Positions 26,102-36,154 are shown, numbered from the stretch's first letter. The stretch: DNA of 64,000 bases from Oscillospiraceae bacterium (GCA_902772935.1 CACYCR010000007.1:1-64000); one strand, 5' to 3'. Translations and numbers: made by a program. Notes: generated by a model not told the origin, from the sequence alone.

Positions 26102-27937
26102 TCACTTTTTTGCAATTGCAATCAAAGTTGCCCGGCTGGCCGCCAGGTCGAGCACGATCGCACCGTCTGCGTCTGTGACATATGTTTTCGTTTTAACGCT
26201 GCCGTTCGTATCCGTCAGCGTGAGGGTGTATGCGCCGGCTTTTGGCGGATAAAAGCGCAGAAGACCGGAAAGCGGCGCTGCGGCCTTAAGCTTCAGTGCA
26301 TTTGCGCTGACAAAAACGCGGATGGAAACGCCGCGGTACTGCATCGCGCCAACGCCAAGCCGTCGGATGCTGCCCGGAATGTCCGGCCGGATCGTAAGGC
26401 CGTCGCCAACCGCGTTGACGCCTGCCAGCGAAGAGATGAATACGCGGGATACGATGCCGTTTTCCGGATATTCGCCGTTCAGACCTTCTGCAAATATGCC
26501 GATATCCGAATGAAAGCCGTTGAAGCGGTAAACAGCCGCAAGTTCCCGGGCGCGCTTGAGAACGCTGTCTGCACCGAGATACATCTGCCGCGCGGTGAGC
26601 TCATAATACACCGGGTAAAAGATATAGCCGCCGTTTTCCAAATGCTGCCCGTAGAATGCGTTGTTTTTAATGCCGATGTTGATGGCGCCGTTCAGACTTT
26701 GCCACCATGGCTCGCCGAGACCGGACAACCGTTCTATACTCAGTGTATTTGTCGCCGGTGCGAACGGCATCGGCTGCTTTGCCGTATCGGAACCGAGGTT
26801 GCGGTTGAGAAAGACAGCATAATCCATGATCTGTTTGCCGCGCAGTGTGTCGGAGCAAATGATGCGCGTACCATCAAGCCACGAAAAAACGGACTTTGCT
26901 TTTTCGGCGTCACCGAGACCGTAGGCGAGAGCTTCCACATTCAAAAAGGTCAGACCGGGATCCCACCGTTTGCCGTCTGCATCTATACAGGCGATATATC
27001 TGCCGGTTCTGCTGTCCCAGAAGGTTTCATTGAACTTTGCCCGAACCACTGCGGCATTTGCTGCGTATGCGGCCGCCTTTTCGGTGGCGTGGCGCATTTG
27101 TTCAATGTCACGCATGGCGACCAGCGCATGATAATACAGTGCTGTTTCATATGCGTCCCGATGTCCGAAACAAAGATTATCCCAGTAGTTTGACGGCGAT
27201 GAACCCGCGCGGCCCGTGTTGTTCCAGACGGTTTCGCCGTTCTGATCAAGGTCGAACCGGGTCGTGCCGTCCGCAAGGTAAGCAGACGACTCTGTCAGCG
27301 TGATCAAACCATTCTTTCCGTCCAGAACTTCGCGGGCATACTGCATTGCCAAGACACATTTTTCATAGACCGTTCTGCCTTCAGAGGCGTCAAGCGCGTG
27401 GTCCTCACCGAAGGTGGTTTTGTCTTGTTCTTCCAGAAAGGAACAATCACTTGCCCAACGCAGCATCTCTGCAACGCCGGCCACGTAGCGGAAAAGACCG
27501 TCGTAATGCAGCGCACCGTTGCCTGTCGGCCAGTAGGGCGATGTGCCCCATGACCAGAGATATCCGTTGTCCGTCTGCGGAAAGTCGCGGATCTTGTCCT
27601 TGACGGCGCGAATGAATTGCTTGTCGCGGCACCAGGCAGTTTTGAGCGCCATCCATTCATACCATGTCGGTTCATTGCCGTTCCGTGCAACAAGGATGTG
27701 TGCCGTATCCACGCCGCCGAACAGTCGGTAGACCGCGTTGAATGCAAGGGCGAGATCTTCGGCAGCGGCGGCGTCTTCCGGCATTTTTGCGGTGCAGGAA
27801 AACGGCGTCTGTTCCAAAGCATCGCCGGGGACGATGTCGGGCTTGTTCGGATGCTCACTCACAGTCGCTGCAGACAGCATGCTGAGTGTTGTCAGAATGC
27901 TCAGCAGGCGCATAAACCAAGTGCGAATTGCGTTCAT
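26102..27937 (-). CDS. Secreted six-hairpin (alpha/alpha)6 glycosidase-like protein
   Basis: 611 aa; GGAAAGGAAG before the ATG. N-terminal hydrophobic segment (about 8-28) reads as a signal peptide. The body resembles the alpha,alpha-toroid of GH63/GH78/GH94-like enzymes: NGYLWSWGTSPYW, YWDNLCFGHRDAYETALYY, FWDSRTGRYIACIDADGKRWDPG, GEPWWQSLNGAINIGIKNN and ENGGYIFYPVYYELTARQ, a typical layout with acidic residues in loops. The last 100 residues form a beta-sandwich. Exact GH family and linkage cannot be assigned by eye. Transcribed alone from its own promoter. Confidence 0.72.
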   Translation of the reverse strand: MNAIRTWFMRLLSILTTLSMLSAATVSEHPNKPDIVPGDALEQTPFSCTAKMPEDAAAAEDLALAFNAVYRLFGGVDTAHILVARNGNEPTWYEWMALKTAWCRDKQFIRAVKDKIRDFPQTDNGYLWSWGTSPYWPTGNGALHYDGLFRYVAGVAEMLRWASDCSFLEEQDKTTFGEDHALDASEGRTVYEKCVLAMQYAREVLDGKNGLITLTESSAYLADGTTRFDLDQNGETVWNNTGRAGSSPSNYWDNLCFGHRDAYETALYYHALVAMRDIEQMRHATEKAAAYAANAAVVRAKFNETFWDSRTGRYIACIDADGKRWDPGLTFLNVEALAYGLGDAEKAKSVFSWLDGTRIICSDTLRGKQIMDYAVFLNRNLGSDTAKQPMPFAPATNTLSIERLSGLGEPWWQSLNGAINIGIKNNAFYGQHLENGGYIFYPVYYELTARQMYLGADSVLKRARELAAVYRFNGFHSDIGIFAEGLNGEYPENGIVSRVFISSLAGVNAVGDGLTIRPDIPGSIRRLGVGAMQYRGVSIRVFVSANALKLKAAAPLSGLLRFYPPKAGAYTLTLTDTNGSVKTKTYVTDADGAIVLDLAASRATLIAIAKK

Positions 27938-27981
27938 GAGATCGCTTCCTTTCCGGCATGTGCTGCTGTTGCGTTAATATC

Positions 27982-28010
27982 ATTATATACCCGATGCATC
28001 CGGAATGCAA
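27982..28010 (-). promoter_or_regulatory. Promoter of the six-hairpin protein gene
   Basis: Minus strand TTGCAT (28010-28005), 17-bp spacer, TATAAT (27987-27982). Confidence 0.6.
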
Positions 28011-28044
28011 GGGCTGTATATCTTTGCAAACGGTTCTTTCTTTG

Positions 28045-28073
28045 TTTACTTTTCCTGTGATTTATACTATAAT
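28045..28073 (+). promoter_or_regulatory. Promoter of the small ORF-acylphosphatase unit
   Basis: TTTACT (28045-28050), 17-bp spacer, TATAAT (28068-28073). Confidence 0.6.
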
Positions 28074-28102
28074 ACATTTGAAAAACAAAAAAGAGAACCG
28101 CA

Positions 28103-28279
28103 ATGCTTTCCGACCTGACTGAACGACTGCGCGATGATGCGGACGCGTTTCATGCGGCGGATCCGGAATCCTTCACCGAAGAGATTCCGAACGTGCAGGC
28201 TTTTTTGTATCTGAAACAAAACGCGCCGCTTGCCGGATTGTCCCGACAAAGAACAGGAAAAACATATTATTTCCGCTGA
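28103..28279 (+). CDS. Small hypothetical protein, possibly frameshifted
   Basis: 58 aa from ATG 28103, 29 bp after a good -10 box, with a weak AAGAGA site. The first 40 residues (MLSDLTERLRDDADAFHAAD...) look like an acidic helical domain. Near 28230 the neighbouring frame continues with PDCPDKEQEKHIISADGHC and onward towards the acylphosphatase start, so a single-base frameshift may have cut a longer protein of about 90 aa. I recognise no family. Confidence 0.35.
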   Translation: MLSDLTERLRDDADAFHAADPESFTEEIPNVQAFLYLKQNAPLAGLSRQRTGKTYYFR

Positions 28280-28333
28280 TGGACACTGCGCACTCGGGCG
28301 TCATCTGATGAAGGCGTATTTGCATGAGGAGGG

Positions 28334-28642
28334 ATGCACTTGGCTGATACACAACAATCATCTGCCGTCATTCGCCGCGCACTTCGCTTTTCCGGCAGTG
28401 TGCAAGGCGTCGGGTTCCGCTATCGCGCCGTGTACGCCGCGAACGCGGTAGGCGCGACCGGCTGGGTGCGCAATGATTTTGACGGCGGTGTCTCCATGGA
28501 GATCCAGGGTACCGAGCAGCAGATCGATCAGGTGATCCTTGCTATCGAACGCGGAACCTACGTGCGGATCGAAAATCTTTCCGCAAGAACGATCCCGGCC
28601 GTCGAAGGGGAGTACGGCTTTCATGTCCGCGACGATGAATAA
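28334..28642 (+). CDS. acyP: Acylphosphatase
   Basis: 102 aa. Hydrolyses carboxyl-phosphate bonds such as in acetyl- or 1,3-bisphosphoglyceryl phosphate. Motif GSVQGVGFRYR with catalytic R29, and GWVRN with N47, are both intact, as is the overall 90-100 aa length. The ATG at 28334 touches GAGGAGGG; the in-frame TTG at 28340 is better spaced and may be the true start. Cytoplasmic. Ends in a terminator shared with the convergent fucosidase gene. Confidence 0.92.
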   Translation: MHLADTQQSSAVIRRALRFSGSVQGVGFRYRAVYAANAVGATGWVRNDFDGGVSMEIQGTEQQIDQVILAIERGTYVRIENLSARTIPAVEGEYGFHVRDDE

Positions 28643-28645
28643 AGC

Positions 28646-28681
28646 AAAACGGCAGTCCGCTAGGGACTGCCGTTCGCTTTT
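28646..28681. terminator. Bidirectional terminator between acyP and GH95
   Basis: CGGCAGTCC (28650-28658) pairs with GGACTGCCG (28664-28672), flanked by AAAGC and GCTTT so it can serve both convergent genes. Confidence 0.75.
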
Positions 28682-30932
28682 ATCTGCACGGCACAATGTT
28701 GGCGGTTGTTGTGCCGTGAATTTTGTAGTCCGTGATCACGCCGTTTTCCCAGCGGATGTCCACCGTGACGCCGCCGCGCGCGGCAAGACCTTTGACAAAG
28801 CCGGTTTTCCAGGCGTCGGGTAGCGCGGGCAGCAGATAGATCGTCCGGTCGTCGGACTGCAGCAGCATCTCGCAGATGCCGCTGACCACGCCGAAATTGC
28901 CATCGATCTGAAACGGCGGGTGCGCGTCAAACAGATTGGGATAGACGCCGCCTTTGCCGTTGTTTGCCGCATCTGCACGGATCAGCGTGAGCAGCTTGTC
29001 AATCAGACGCAGCGCGTGATTGCCGTCGCGCAGCCGCGCCCAGAAATTCACCTTCCAGGCAAGGCTCCAGCCTGTGCCGTCGTCGCCGCGGTTTTCCAGC
29101 GTTTTTTTGCAGGCCGCAAAGAGGTCGGCGTCCTGCGGTGTGATCAGTCCGGCGGGGTGCAGCGCATAAAGATGCGACACATGGCGGTGATGGACTTCCG
29201 CTTCCGGCAGCGGTTCGTTCCATTCCAGAATAGCGCCGTCGTCTCCGATGACGAGCGGCTTGATCTTCGGAATGCTGTCACAGATTTTTTGATAAAACAC
29301 GTCGTCGACGCCGAGAATCTCACAGCTCTTTTTACAGTTCACAAACAGATCCAAAACAATGCTGTTCATCATGGCGGTGCTTTTGGCAACCGCAAGTCTG
29401 CGCGTTCCATAGATAAAGCAGTTTTCGGGTGAAGTCGCCGGGCAGATCATCTGTTTGCCGTCTGTGTCTGTGACGAGCAGATCGAGATAAAAGAGCGCGG
29501 CCTGTTTCATCAGCGGGAACGCCGTTTCTCTCAGATACGCCGTATCCTGCGTGTATTCGTAAAGCTCATACAGACTGCGGCAAAGCCAGCCGGAAGCGCC
29601 TTGCCAGTACGCCCAGCTCGCACTGCCCTGCACGGGAGCGGAAAAGCCCCAGATATCCGCGTTGTGGTGCGCGACAAAGCCGTTTGCGTGGTAGAAATCC
29701 TTTGCGGTTTCAGTGCCGGTGACCGCGAGATCTTTGACCAGCGCAACCAGCGGCGCCATCGTCTCTGGCAGGTGGCACGGCAGCGCACACCAGTAATTCA
29801 TCTCGGTGTTGATGTTGATGGTGTAATTGGCGTTCCAGGGCGGACGGGTACTGTTGCTCCAGATGCCCTGCAGATTCGTCGCGCGGCTGTTTTCTCTTGA
29901 CGACGCGATCAGCAGGTATCTGCCGTAGTTGAACAGCAGCTCATAAAGTCCGTTGTCCGCGCCGTTCTTTTTGCCTTGATGAAGCCGTTCATCGGTGGGC
30001 ATGGGCGCATTGCTGTCTGAAAGGGAGAGCGTCACGCGGCCGTACAGCGCACCGAAATCCCCGGTGTGCCGCTGCAGCAGTGCGTCAAATCCCAGAGACG
30101 TTGCCTTGCGCAGCGTGTCGAGACAGGCGTCTTGATATTCCCGGCCGTCGGTCGCAGGACACTTGTCAAACCCGTTGTAGCTTGTCTTTATGCTCAGCAG
30201 CAAATCGGCAGTCGTTGCGTTTTCAACAGTGAGTGCGTTGCCGGTTTCGCTGACAGTGCCGTCTGTGATCACCCGGAGCGCGCCGCGAAACAGGACGCCT
30301 TTTTCCTCCGGTACGTCGGAATAGATCAGACTGTTGCAGGGATAGGCGGGACTTTCGGTGTCTGCATCAGACGGACATTCGCCGTCGAGCAGCAGCATAT
30401 CTTCAGCGACGCAGGTTTTTGACCGCAGGGGTGACGTCAGCGCTGCACGAAACGAAAACGGCACCTGGTTTTCGCTTTCAATCCGGTAGACAAGCACGTC
30501 ATCCGGGTACGAAACAAACGTCGTTTTTTTGATTGCGGCTGCAGCTGTTTCAAAGCGGCTCGTCAGGACCGCGGTCTGCAGCTGCAGCGTGCGCTGAAAG
30601 GCGCTGTATCCGGAGAAATCAAACTGCAGCACCAAATCGCCGAAGGGCATATACGCCTGCGACCAGCAGGTCAGAAAGTCCTCTTCAATGATGGTCTGCG
30701 CCTGTGCGTAATCGCCGGAAAGCACTGCGTTCTGCGCGTTTTTGTACGCCTCGTAGGCGCCGGCTCTTGTGATTTTGCGCGGATGTCCTGTCCAAAGGGT
30801 GTCGTGATTGAGAGAAATCCGGTCGGTTTTCGTGCCGCAAAAGCACATGGCGCCGATTGCGCCGTTGCCGAGCGGCAGCGCTTCATGCCAGTCGTTTGCC
30901 GGCGCATTGTAATACAGAATATGATTATCCAT
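28680..30932 (-). CDS. GH95 alpha-L-fucosidase-like glycoside hydrolase
   Basis: 750 aa. Inverting alpha-1,2-L-fucosidase (or alpha-L-galactosidase) family. The N-terminal beta domain has [18 protein letters not shown] and [11 protein letters not shown]. The (alpha/alpha)6 barrel carries N373 and N375 in [11 protein letters not shown], the acidic EW-NEP (E570/E573) before [13 protein letters not shown], and D677 in QIDGNFGV, matching the catalytic Asn/Asp/Glu set of characterised GH95. No signal peptide, so it works on imported fucosylated oligosaccharides. It is the last gene of a three-gene minus-strand cluster, 15 bp after the phosphoesterase. Confidence 0.93.
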   Translation of the reverse strand: MDNHILYYNAPANDWHEALPLGNGAIGAMCFCGTKTDRISLNHDTLWTGHPRKITRAGAYEAYKNAQNAVLSGDYAQAQTIIEEDFLTCWSQAYMPFGDLVLQFDFSGYSAFQRTLQLQTAVLTSRFETAAAAIKKTTFVSYPDDVLVYRIESENQVPFSFRAALTSPLRSKTCVAEDMLLLDGECPSDADTESPAYPCNSLIYSDVPEEKGVLFRGALRVITDGTVSETGNALTVENATTADLLLSIKTSYNGFDKCPATDGREYQDACLDTLRKATSLGFDALLQRHTGDFGALYGRVTLSLSDSNAPMPTDERLHQGKKNGADNGLYELLFNYGRYLLIASSRENSRATNLQGIWSNSTRPPWNANYTININTEMNYWCALPCHLPETMAPLVALVKDLAVTGTETAKDFYHANGFVAHHNADIWGFSAPVQGSASWAYWQGASGWLCRSLYELYEYTQDTAYLRETAFPLMKQAALFYLDLLVTDTDGKQMICPATSPENCFIYGTRRLAVAKSTAMMNSIVLDLFVNCKKSCEILGVDDVFYQKICDSIPKIKPLVIGDDGAILEWNEPLPEAEVHHRHVSHLYALHPAGLITPQDADLFAACKKTLENRGDDGTGWSLAWKVNFWARLRDGNHALRLIDKLLTLIRADAANNGKGGVYPNLFDAHPPFQIDGNFGVVSGICEMLLQSDDRTIYLLPALPDAWKTGFVKGLAARGGVTVDIRWENGVITDYKIHGTTTANIVPCR

Positions 30933-30947
30933 AGGTGCCTCCCTCTT

Positions 30948-31748
30948 TTATACCGGAATGATCTCGGTCGTCATTGTTTCGGTATCCAGCAGCTTTACGG
31001 TCGGCGCCTGCGGATACTCGTAGCCGCTCATGCTCGCAGCGGCACATTGAATGATCTTCACGCCGCCGAGCATACATTCAAAGCTGTTGACGTGGTCGTG
31101 CCCGAACACCATCGCTTTCAGGTACGGTGCGAGGATTTCCAGTTCGCCGGTGTTGATGTCCGGCGGGCACGGCCGTTCCTTCAGTACGCCGGTGTATGAA
31201 AAGCCCTCCTTGAAGCGGCAGCTGCCGTCGGCGGCTGTTTCGGTGACGGCGATGATGTCGGGGATGATGATGTGCTGAAACAAAATTGCCTGTTCACCCG
31301 CGATCTGTTCCTTCGCCCATTGCAGCACAGGCGGTCGCACGATGTCATAATGGCTTTCTTCGCCGTCGTATTCCGAACCGCTGTCGATGAACAGCAGCGT
31401 TTCGCCGCCCGCTTTCAGCACATAGTTTTCGCCTGTTGTCAAAGAGTTCGGATAGCTGCCGAGCACCGAGAGAATCTCTTCTTTGGTTACTGTGCTTTCG
31501 GCGTCATGATTGCCGAAAACAAAGGCAAACGGCGTACTTCCCGTCGTGTCGAGCGCATTTTTGAGATCGTGCAGAAACGAGGCCCTGTCGTCGCCGTAAT
31601 CCGGTCCGTGCATCAGATCGCCGAGAAAGACCGCAAGGTCGCACGGCACGTTGGAAAAGGCGGTCTGCAGCGCTTCCATTGTGCGGATACGCCGGTGTTC
31701 TTCGACTCGCGTGCGGATGTGCACGTCCGCCAGGATCATGATTTTCAT
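30948..31748 (-). CDS. Calcineurin-like metallophosphoesterase
   Basis: 266 aa. Two-metal phosphoesterase of the YfcE/Icc-type fold: DVH (D8, H10), FLGDLMHGPDYGD, FGNHD, a His in FQHIIIP and GHDHVN complete the metal set. No signal peptide, cytoplasmic. Its start overlaps the stop of the upstream TipAS-like gene (ATGA) and it lies 15 bp before the fucosidase. Phosphate substrate unknown; relatives act on cyclic nucleotides, phospho-sugars or phosphoproteins. Confidence 0.87.
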   Translation of the reverse strand: MKIMILADVHIRTRVEEHRRIRTMEALQTAFSNVPCDLAVFLGDLMHGPDYGDDRASFLHDLKNALDTTGSTPFAFVFGNHDAESTVTKEEILSVLGSYPNSLTTGENYVLKAGGETLLFIDSGSEYDGEESHYDIVRPPVLQWAKEQIAGEQAILFQHIIIPDIIAVTETAADGSCRFKEGFSYTGVLKERPCPPDINTGELEILAPYLKAMVFGHDHVNSFECMLGGVKIIQCAAASMSGYEYPQAPTVKLLDTETMTTEIIPV

Positions 31749-32155
31749 AGCGGTTTCCTCCCTGCTGCGCAGTACTGCGCGATGGCGCGCTGCACATACT
31801 GCGCTGTGCCCGCACCACCGGCGCGGTCAATGCTTTCCGTGAAGTCTCCGCCGTAGGCGTACAGCGCGCCGAGCCCGGCGAGGATCTCATCGGTGCAGGT
31901 GTAAAAATGTGCGGTGATGTAATCCTGCAATGCTTTCACCTGCTGCTGCACTTCGGGGTCGGATGCATCCCGGCCTTTGTAATCGCCGAAGACGGAAAGA
32001 ATTTGCATCAGCCCTTCGCTTGCGTTCTGCCGTTCTGCAGGACTTTGCCCGGCTGTTTTCGCTTCATATTCTTTGTATGCTGCGGTGTCGCCCCACAGGG
32101 CCTTTGCCTCGGCCGCGCGGGTGTATGTTTGGTCAAATGCGTTTTGGTCCATCAT
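31745..32155 (-). CDS. Stand-alone TipAS-like antibiotic-recognition domain protein
   Basis: 136 aa from the first of two adjacent ATGs (32155 or 32152), behind GAAAGGA; the longer frame to 32230 has no site. Matches the TipAS fold: EAKALWGDTAAYKEYEAKT at the start and a helical remainder with YITAHFYTCTDEILAGLGALYAYGGDFTESID near the C-terminus. In TipA this domain binds thiopeptide antibiotics and is joined to a MerR helix-turn-helix; here the DNA-binding part is missing. First gene in the operon with the phosphoesterase and fucosidase. Confidence 0.75.
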   Translation of the reverse strand: MMDQNAFDQTYTRAAEAKALWGDTAAYKEYEAKTAGQSPAERQNASEGLMQILSVFGDYKGRDASDPEVQQQVKALQDYITAHFYTCTDEILAGLGALYAYGGDFTESIDRAGGAGTAQYVQRAIAQYCAAGRKPL

Positions 32156-32331
32156 TACGCATCCTTTCGTTCGGTTTTCTGCAGACGGCACCCGGCGCAG
32201 CGGGTTCGTCTTGCGACCATTATAAACCATAACCGTACCGTGTCGTCAAGAGGTTTTGCAAAAAAATCGGCGCGCAGGAGACCCCGAAGGGCAGGAAAAC
32301 GCGCAGATGCTCCGATTCTCTGAAAATATGG

Positions 32332-32360
32332 TTGCAAACAGACGCCGGCGATGGTATGAT
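32332..32360 (+). promoter_or_regulatory. Promoter of the GH30-GPH transporter unit
   Basis: TTGCAA (32332-32337), 17-bp spacer, TATGAT (32355-32360). Confidence 0.7.
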
Positions 32361-32426
32361 AAGTGTATAGCGGACTTGTTTTCTGCGTGCGCAACGGGTG
32401 CACAGCCTGATGACCGAGGTGGTATG

Positions 32427-33800
32427 ATGAACGTCAGCATTGACAAAACAAAAACGTATCAGACGTTTGAAGGCTTCGGCGCAAGCGGCGCTTGGTGGGC
32501 GCAGTGCGTCGGCGGCTGGAGGGAGACCGACAAAGACAGCGGTCTGCCGGTTCGCGACCGGATTTCTCAGCTGTTGTTCAGCGAGGAAAAGGGCATCGCT
32601 TTGCGGACCTTTCGTTACAACATCGGCGCCGGCTCGGCGCAGTCGGGGGCGGGAAACATCGAAAATCCTTTGCGCAGAACCCAGTGCTTTGCACGCGCAC
32701 CCGGCGTATATGATTTTTCGTGCGACGCAAACGCCGTCTACATGATGAAGCGGGCGGTCAGTGACGGTGCGAAAGAAGTGATTCTCTTTGTCAATTCACC
32801 GCCGGAATGGCTGACAAAGAATCACATGGCGCACTGCGACAAGGCACTGCTGCCGAAGGAAAACCTTGCGCCGGAGAACTACCGTGCATTTGCGGATTTC
32901 TGCCTGGATGTGACGGAACACTTTCTGCGCGCGGGTCTGCCGGTCCGGTATCTTTCGCCCATCAATGAGCCGCTGTGGGTCTGGAACGGCGGACAGGAGG
33001 GCTGTCATTATCGCCCGAAAAGCGCTGGCAAAGTGCTTTCCGTATTTGCCGATGCGATGAATGAGCGGGACGCGCTGCAAAAGGTGAAACTGTCCGGCCT
33101 TGAAAACGGTGATATCCGCTGGTTCAACAAGAGCTACACACGCCGCCTTCTGAAAGACAAAGCCGTTCGCAGCCGTATCGACAGTGTGGATGTGCACAGC
33201 TATTTTTTGCCGTTTGTGCCGGGACCGCTGTTCAAGAATCGCAAAGCGTATCTGAGACGCTTTCGCCGGTGGATGGATGCCAGGTACCCCGGCGTTGATA
33301 TCAAAATGAGCGAATGGACGCATATGCAGGGCGGCCGGGACAAAGGGATGGATTCTGCGCTTGTGATGGCGAACGTCATCTATGAAGACCTTTCTTTGCT
33401 GAACGTGACCGCGTGGCAGCACTGGATTGCCGTGTCCGAGGTCGATTACTGCGACGGCCTGATTTATATCAACCTCAGTGACAGCAGCTTTGAACTGACA
33501 AAGCGCTATTATGCGACGGGCAACTTTTCAAAGTACATTCCCTTTGGTGCATCGCGCGTCCGGGTCGACGCAGATGACGACGATGTAAAGTGGCTCGCGT
33601 TCGTCAAGGAACGGCAGACGGTTCTGATTGCCATCAATGCGACCGATGCAAAAAAACCAGTCTGTCTGCCTGCAGCGGAAGGGGCGGCAGTTGATGTTAT
33701 CGTGACGGATGAGACACATGACCTTGCAAAATACACCGCAATAACCGCGCAGATCACCCTGACCGCACGGTCGGTCACCACGATCCTTCTTTCGCAATAA
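32427..33800 (+). CDS. GH30 family glycoside hydrolase
   Basis: 457 aa from ATG 32427, 7 bp from GAGG; ATG 32424 is the alternative, and the upstream frame to 32256 lies over the promoter. Retaining TIM barrel with side beta-sandwich. Acid/base E181 in LSPINEPLWVW and nucleophile E296 in KMSEWTHM. FEGFGASGAWWAQ and YNIGAGSAQ are the typical GH30 entry motifs. Likely beta-1,6-glucanase/galactanase or glucosylceramidase-like rather than xylanase, but the subfamily cannot be set by eye. No signal peptide, so intracellular. 53 bp before a GPH transporter. Confidence 0.9.
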   Translation: MNVSIDKTKTYQTFEGFGASGAWWAQCVGGWRETDKDSGLPVRDRISQLLFSEEKGIALRTFRYNIGAGSAQSGAGNIENPLRRTQCFARAPGVYDFSCDANAVYMMKRAVSDGAKEVILFVNSPPEWLTKNHMAHCDKALLPKENLAPENYRAFADFCLDVTEHFLRAGLPVRYLSPINEPLWVWNGGQEGCHYRPKSAGKVLSVFADAMNERDALQKVKLSGLENGDIRWFNKSYTRRLLKDKAVRSRIDSVDVHSYFLPFVPGPLFKNRKAYLRRFRRWMDARYPGVDIKMSEWTHMQGGRDKGMDSALVMANVIYEDLSLLNVTAWQHWIAVSEVDYCDGLIYINLSDSSFELTKRYYATGNFSKYIPFGASRVRVDADDDDVKWLAFVKERQTVLIAINATDAKKPVCLPAAEGAAVDVIVTDETHDLAKYTAITAQITLTARSVTTILLSQ

Positions 33801-33853
33801 CCCTCGCATTTGCCGATGGTTCCCGATTCTGCACGGAGAGGAGCGCATGAAAG

Positions 33854-36154
33854 ATGAAAGAAAAAGCAGGCACCCTGGTACACAATTTCCGGCAATACTG
33901 GCACACGCCGCCCAAAGGCAGGTACATGACCTTCAAGGAGATTGCATCGCTTTCTGTCGGCGGCATCGGCGTGAAGTTCATCGTCTATTGTATCAATCAA
34001 ATGATTCTTGCCGTGGGCAACACGCTGATCGGCAATACGATCGGCATCGACCCGTCGGCGTTGTACGTGATTTATATCATCAGCGTGCTGTCGGGTTTCC
34101 CGCTGACCGCCGTACGTGCAAAGATGATTGACAACACGCGCAGCATGAAGGGCAAGTACCGTCCCTATCTCATCTCGATGGGTATTCCCACCGTGCTGCT
34201 CGGCACGGCGTTCATCTGGATGCCGTACGAGGGGATGACGCTGTTCTGGAAGTGCGCCGTGGTGCTGGCATTCAACATCGGCTTTCAGTTTTTCTATAAC
34301 TTTTACAATGACGCTTACGACAGCCTCATCAACGTACTGTCGCCCAACAGCATCGAGCGTTCCGATGTGCTGTCGATCAAATCCGTGGTGGAAAACTTCT
34401 CTCCGTCGATCGCCGGAATCTTTCTGCCGATCGCGGCAAAGCTCATCACCGGTGACAACACGCTGTATGACCTGAAGATCTACCGTGTGCTGTTTCCGCC
34501 GATGCTGATCGTCGGATTTGTGATTTCTCTGCTGGTTTATGTCAACACCGAGGAAAAGATCGTGCAGGCGAAAACGCACGTTATTCAGATGAAGTTTTCC
34601 GACGCATTCCGTGCCATTGCACACAACAAATATTTCTGGATCATTTCGCTTGCAGGCTGGCTCGGCTTTCTGGAGGGTTCATTCAACTCCATCATGGGCT
34701 GGATGTACCACTATCAGCAGGCGTGTACCGCAGCACAGTATTCTCTCGTCGTTGCCATCGCGGGCAACGCCTCCTTCTGGCCGAACCTTGTCGCACCATA
34801 CTTCATCCGCCGCTACGGCAAGAAAAAGATCCTGATCTTCACAAATCTGCTGAACATTTTGTTCATCATCTTCATGCTGCCGATCGTACGCATGACCGGC
34901 TCCGGCCATATCATCTGGCTGCTGCTCGGGTGTACCTTTGTCAACCAGTTCATCACGTCGCTCGGGCACCTGCTGACGCCGAGCGTCAACGCCGACATCC
35001 GTGACTATCAGCAGTATGTTACAGGCGAGCGCATTGACGGCATGTTTGCTGCCGTGGGCCTGATCGGCAACGTCATCACCCTTGTCACCGGCGGTGTGCT
35101 GCCGATGCTGTATGAACGGTCGGGACTGAATGCGGCGACTGCGATTTCGCTCGGGTACGACGGTTCAAACGTTTATGATGTACTGTATAACGGTCATTAT
35201 TTCGTGCAGATCAGCAGCGTGCTTGTCATCGCATCGGTCGCAGGCGCGGTGATGAACGTCATCCCGTATTTCTTCTACGACCTGAGCGAAACAAAACAGA
35301 AGGCCATGGTGGACGTGCTGAAGATCCGCGCGCTGTTTGAGGATTACGGCAACCATGTGCTTTCCGATGAGGCACTTGTTGAAACGGTGGAGATCATTGA
35401 AACGGCACGGACATACGCCGAAAGAGCACCGCGGACAGTGACGGCGGACGTTCGCAGAGAAGCACGGCACGCTGCCGACAAAAAGGCGGCGAAAGCGGCG
35501 CTGCGGCAGACGCTTGCGGAAAACGAAAAGATCGAGATTGCGCAGATTGTGATGCAGGAGCTCACACGCTTTGACACCGACGCGGGAAGAGCGGAAACAG
35601 AAACTGCAGCGCGGCTTGTTTCGGCGGGTCTCGACGGCTTTCTTGAACAGTTCGAGCTGACAAAAGCGCAGGCGAAAGCCATGCCGCGGGGAACAGACTT
35701 TGAAAAGGACCGACGGCGCGACGCGCTGCTGCTGGTTTCGCAGGTCAAAGCGGCGAAGAAGGCGATGAAGAAGTATTATCCGCACGGCATTGCGCCGTTT
35801 GACAGCCACGTTTTTGAAACGCTGTTCAAGGCGGAGGACACAAACGAACAGGCACTGCACGACACGCTGCGCGCACTGAAACAGGCAAAGGAAGCCGGTG
35901 ACAAAGCGCAGACCGCCGCATTGAAACGCCGGGTACAGGCGCTGCAGCGAAACAGAGCGGATCTCAAAACGCAGATCCGGATCGCCACGGATCAAAACTC
36001 AATCTATTACCGTGCGGCACGCCCGCTCCTCGACGCAAAACGAAAGCTCGCGCAGGCGGACAATTATGCGCATCTTGATGAGATCATTGCACTGTACCCG
36101 GACGCAAAATCGCGCCTTGAAAAAAAGCAGGCCGCACAGACCGCGAAAGTCTGA
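33854..36154 (+). CDS. GPH/MFS sugar transporter with long cytoplasmic C-terminal extension
   Basis: 766 aa; start ATG 33854. About 12 membrane helices in residues 30-480 with the MelB-like pattern (RPYLISMGIPTVLLG, SPNSIERSDVLS, DIRDYQQYVTGERIDGMF). These carriers symport oligosaccharides or glycosides with cations. Residues about 485-766 form a charged, Ala/Lys/Glu-rich, coiled-coil-like tail not seen in MelB and much larger than in the paralogue at 58440. Cotranscribed with the GH30, so it probably imports its substrate. RBS AGGAG is 10 bp upstream. Confidence 0.87.
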   Translation: MKEKAGTLVHNFRQYWHTPPKGRYMTFKEIASLSVGGIGVKFIVYCINQMILAVGNTLIGNTIGIDPSALYVIYIISVLSGFPLTAVRAKMIDNTRSMKGKYRPYLISMGIPTVLLGTAFIWMPYEGMTLFWKCAVVLAFNIGFQFFYNFYNDAYDSLINVLSPNSIERSDVLSIKSVVENFSPSIAGIFLPIAAKLITGDNTLYDLKIYRVLFPPMLIVGFVISLLVYVNTEEKIVQAKTHVIQMKFSDAFRAIAHNKYFWIISLAGWLGFLEGSFNSIMGWMYHYQQACTAAQYSLVVAIAGNASFWPNLVAPYFIRRYGKKKILIFTNLLNILFIIFMLPIVRMTGSGHIIWLLLGCTFVNQFITSLGHLLTPSVNADIRDYQQYVTGERIDGMFAAVGLIGNVITLVTGGVLPMLYERSGLNAATAISLGYDGSNVYDVLYNGHYFVQISSVLVIASVAGAVMNVIPYFFYDLSETKQKAMVDVLKIRALFEDYGNHVLSDEALVETVEIIETARTYAERAPRTVTADVRREARHAADKKAAKAALRQTLAENEKIEIAQIVMQELTRFDTDAGRAETETAARLVSAGLDGFLEQFELTKAQAKAMPRGTDFEKDRRRDALLLVSQVKAAKKAMKKYYPHGIAPFDSHVFETLFKAEDTNEQALHDTLRALKQAKEAGDKAQTAALKRRVQALQRNRADLKTQIRIATDQNSIYYRAARPLLDAKRKLAQADNYAHLDEIIALYPDAKSRLEKKQAAQTAKV

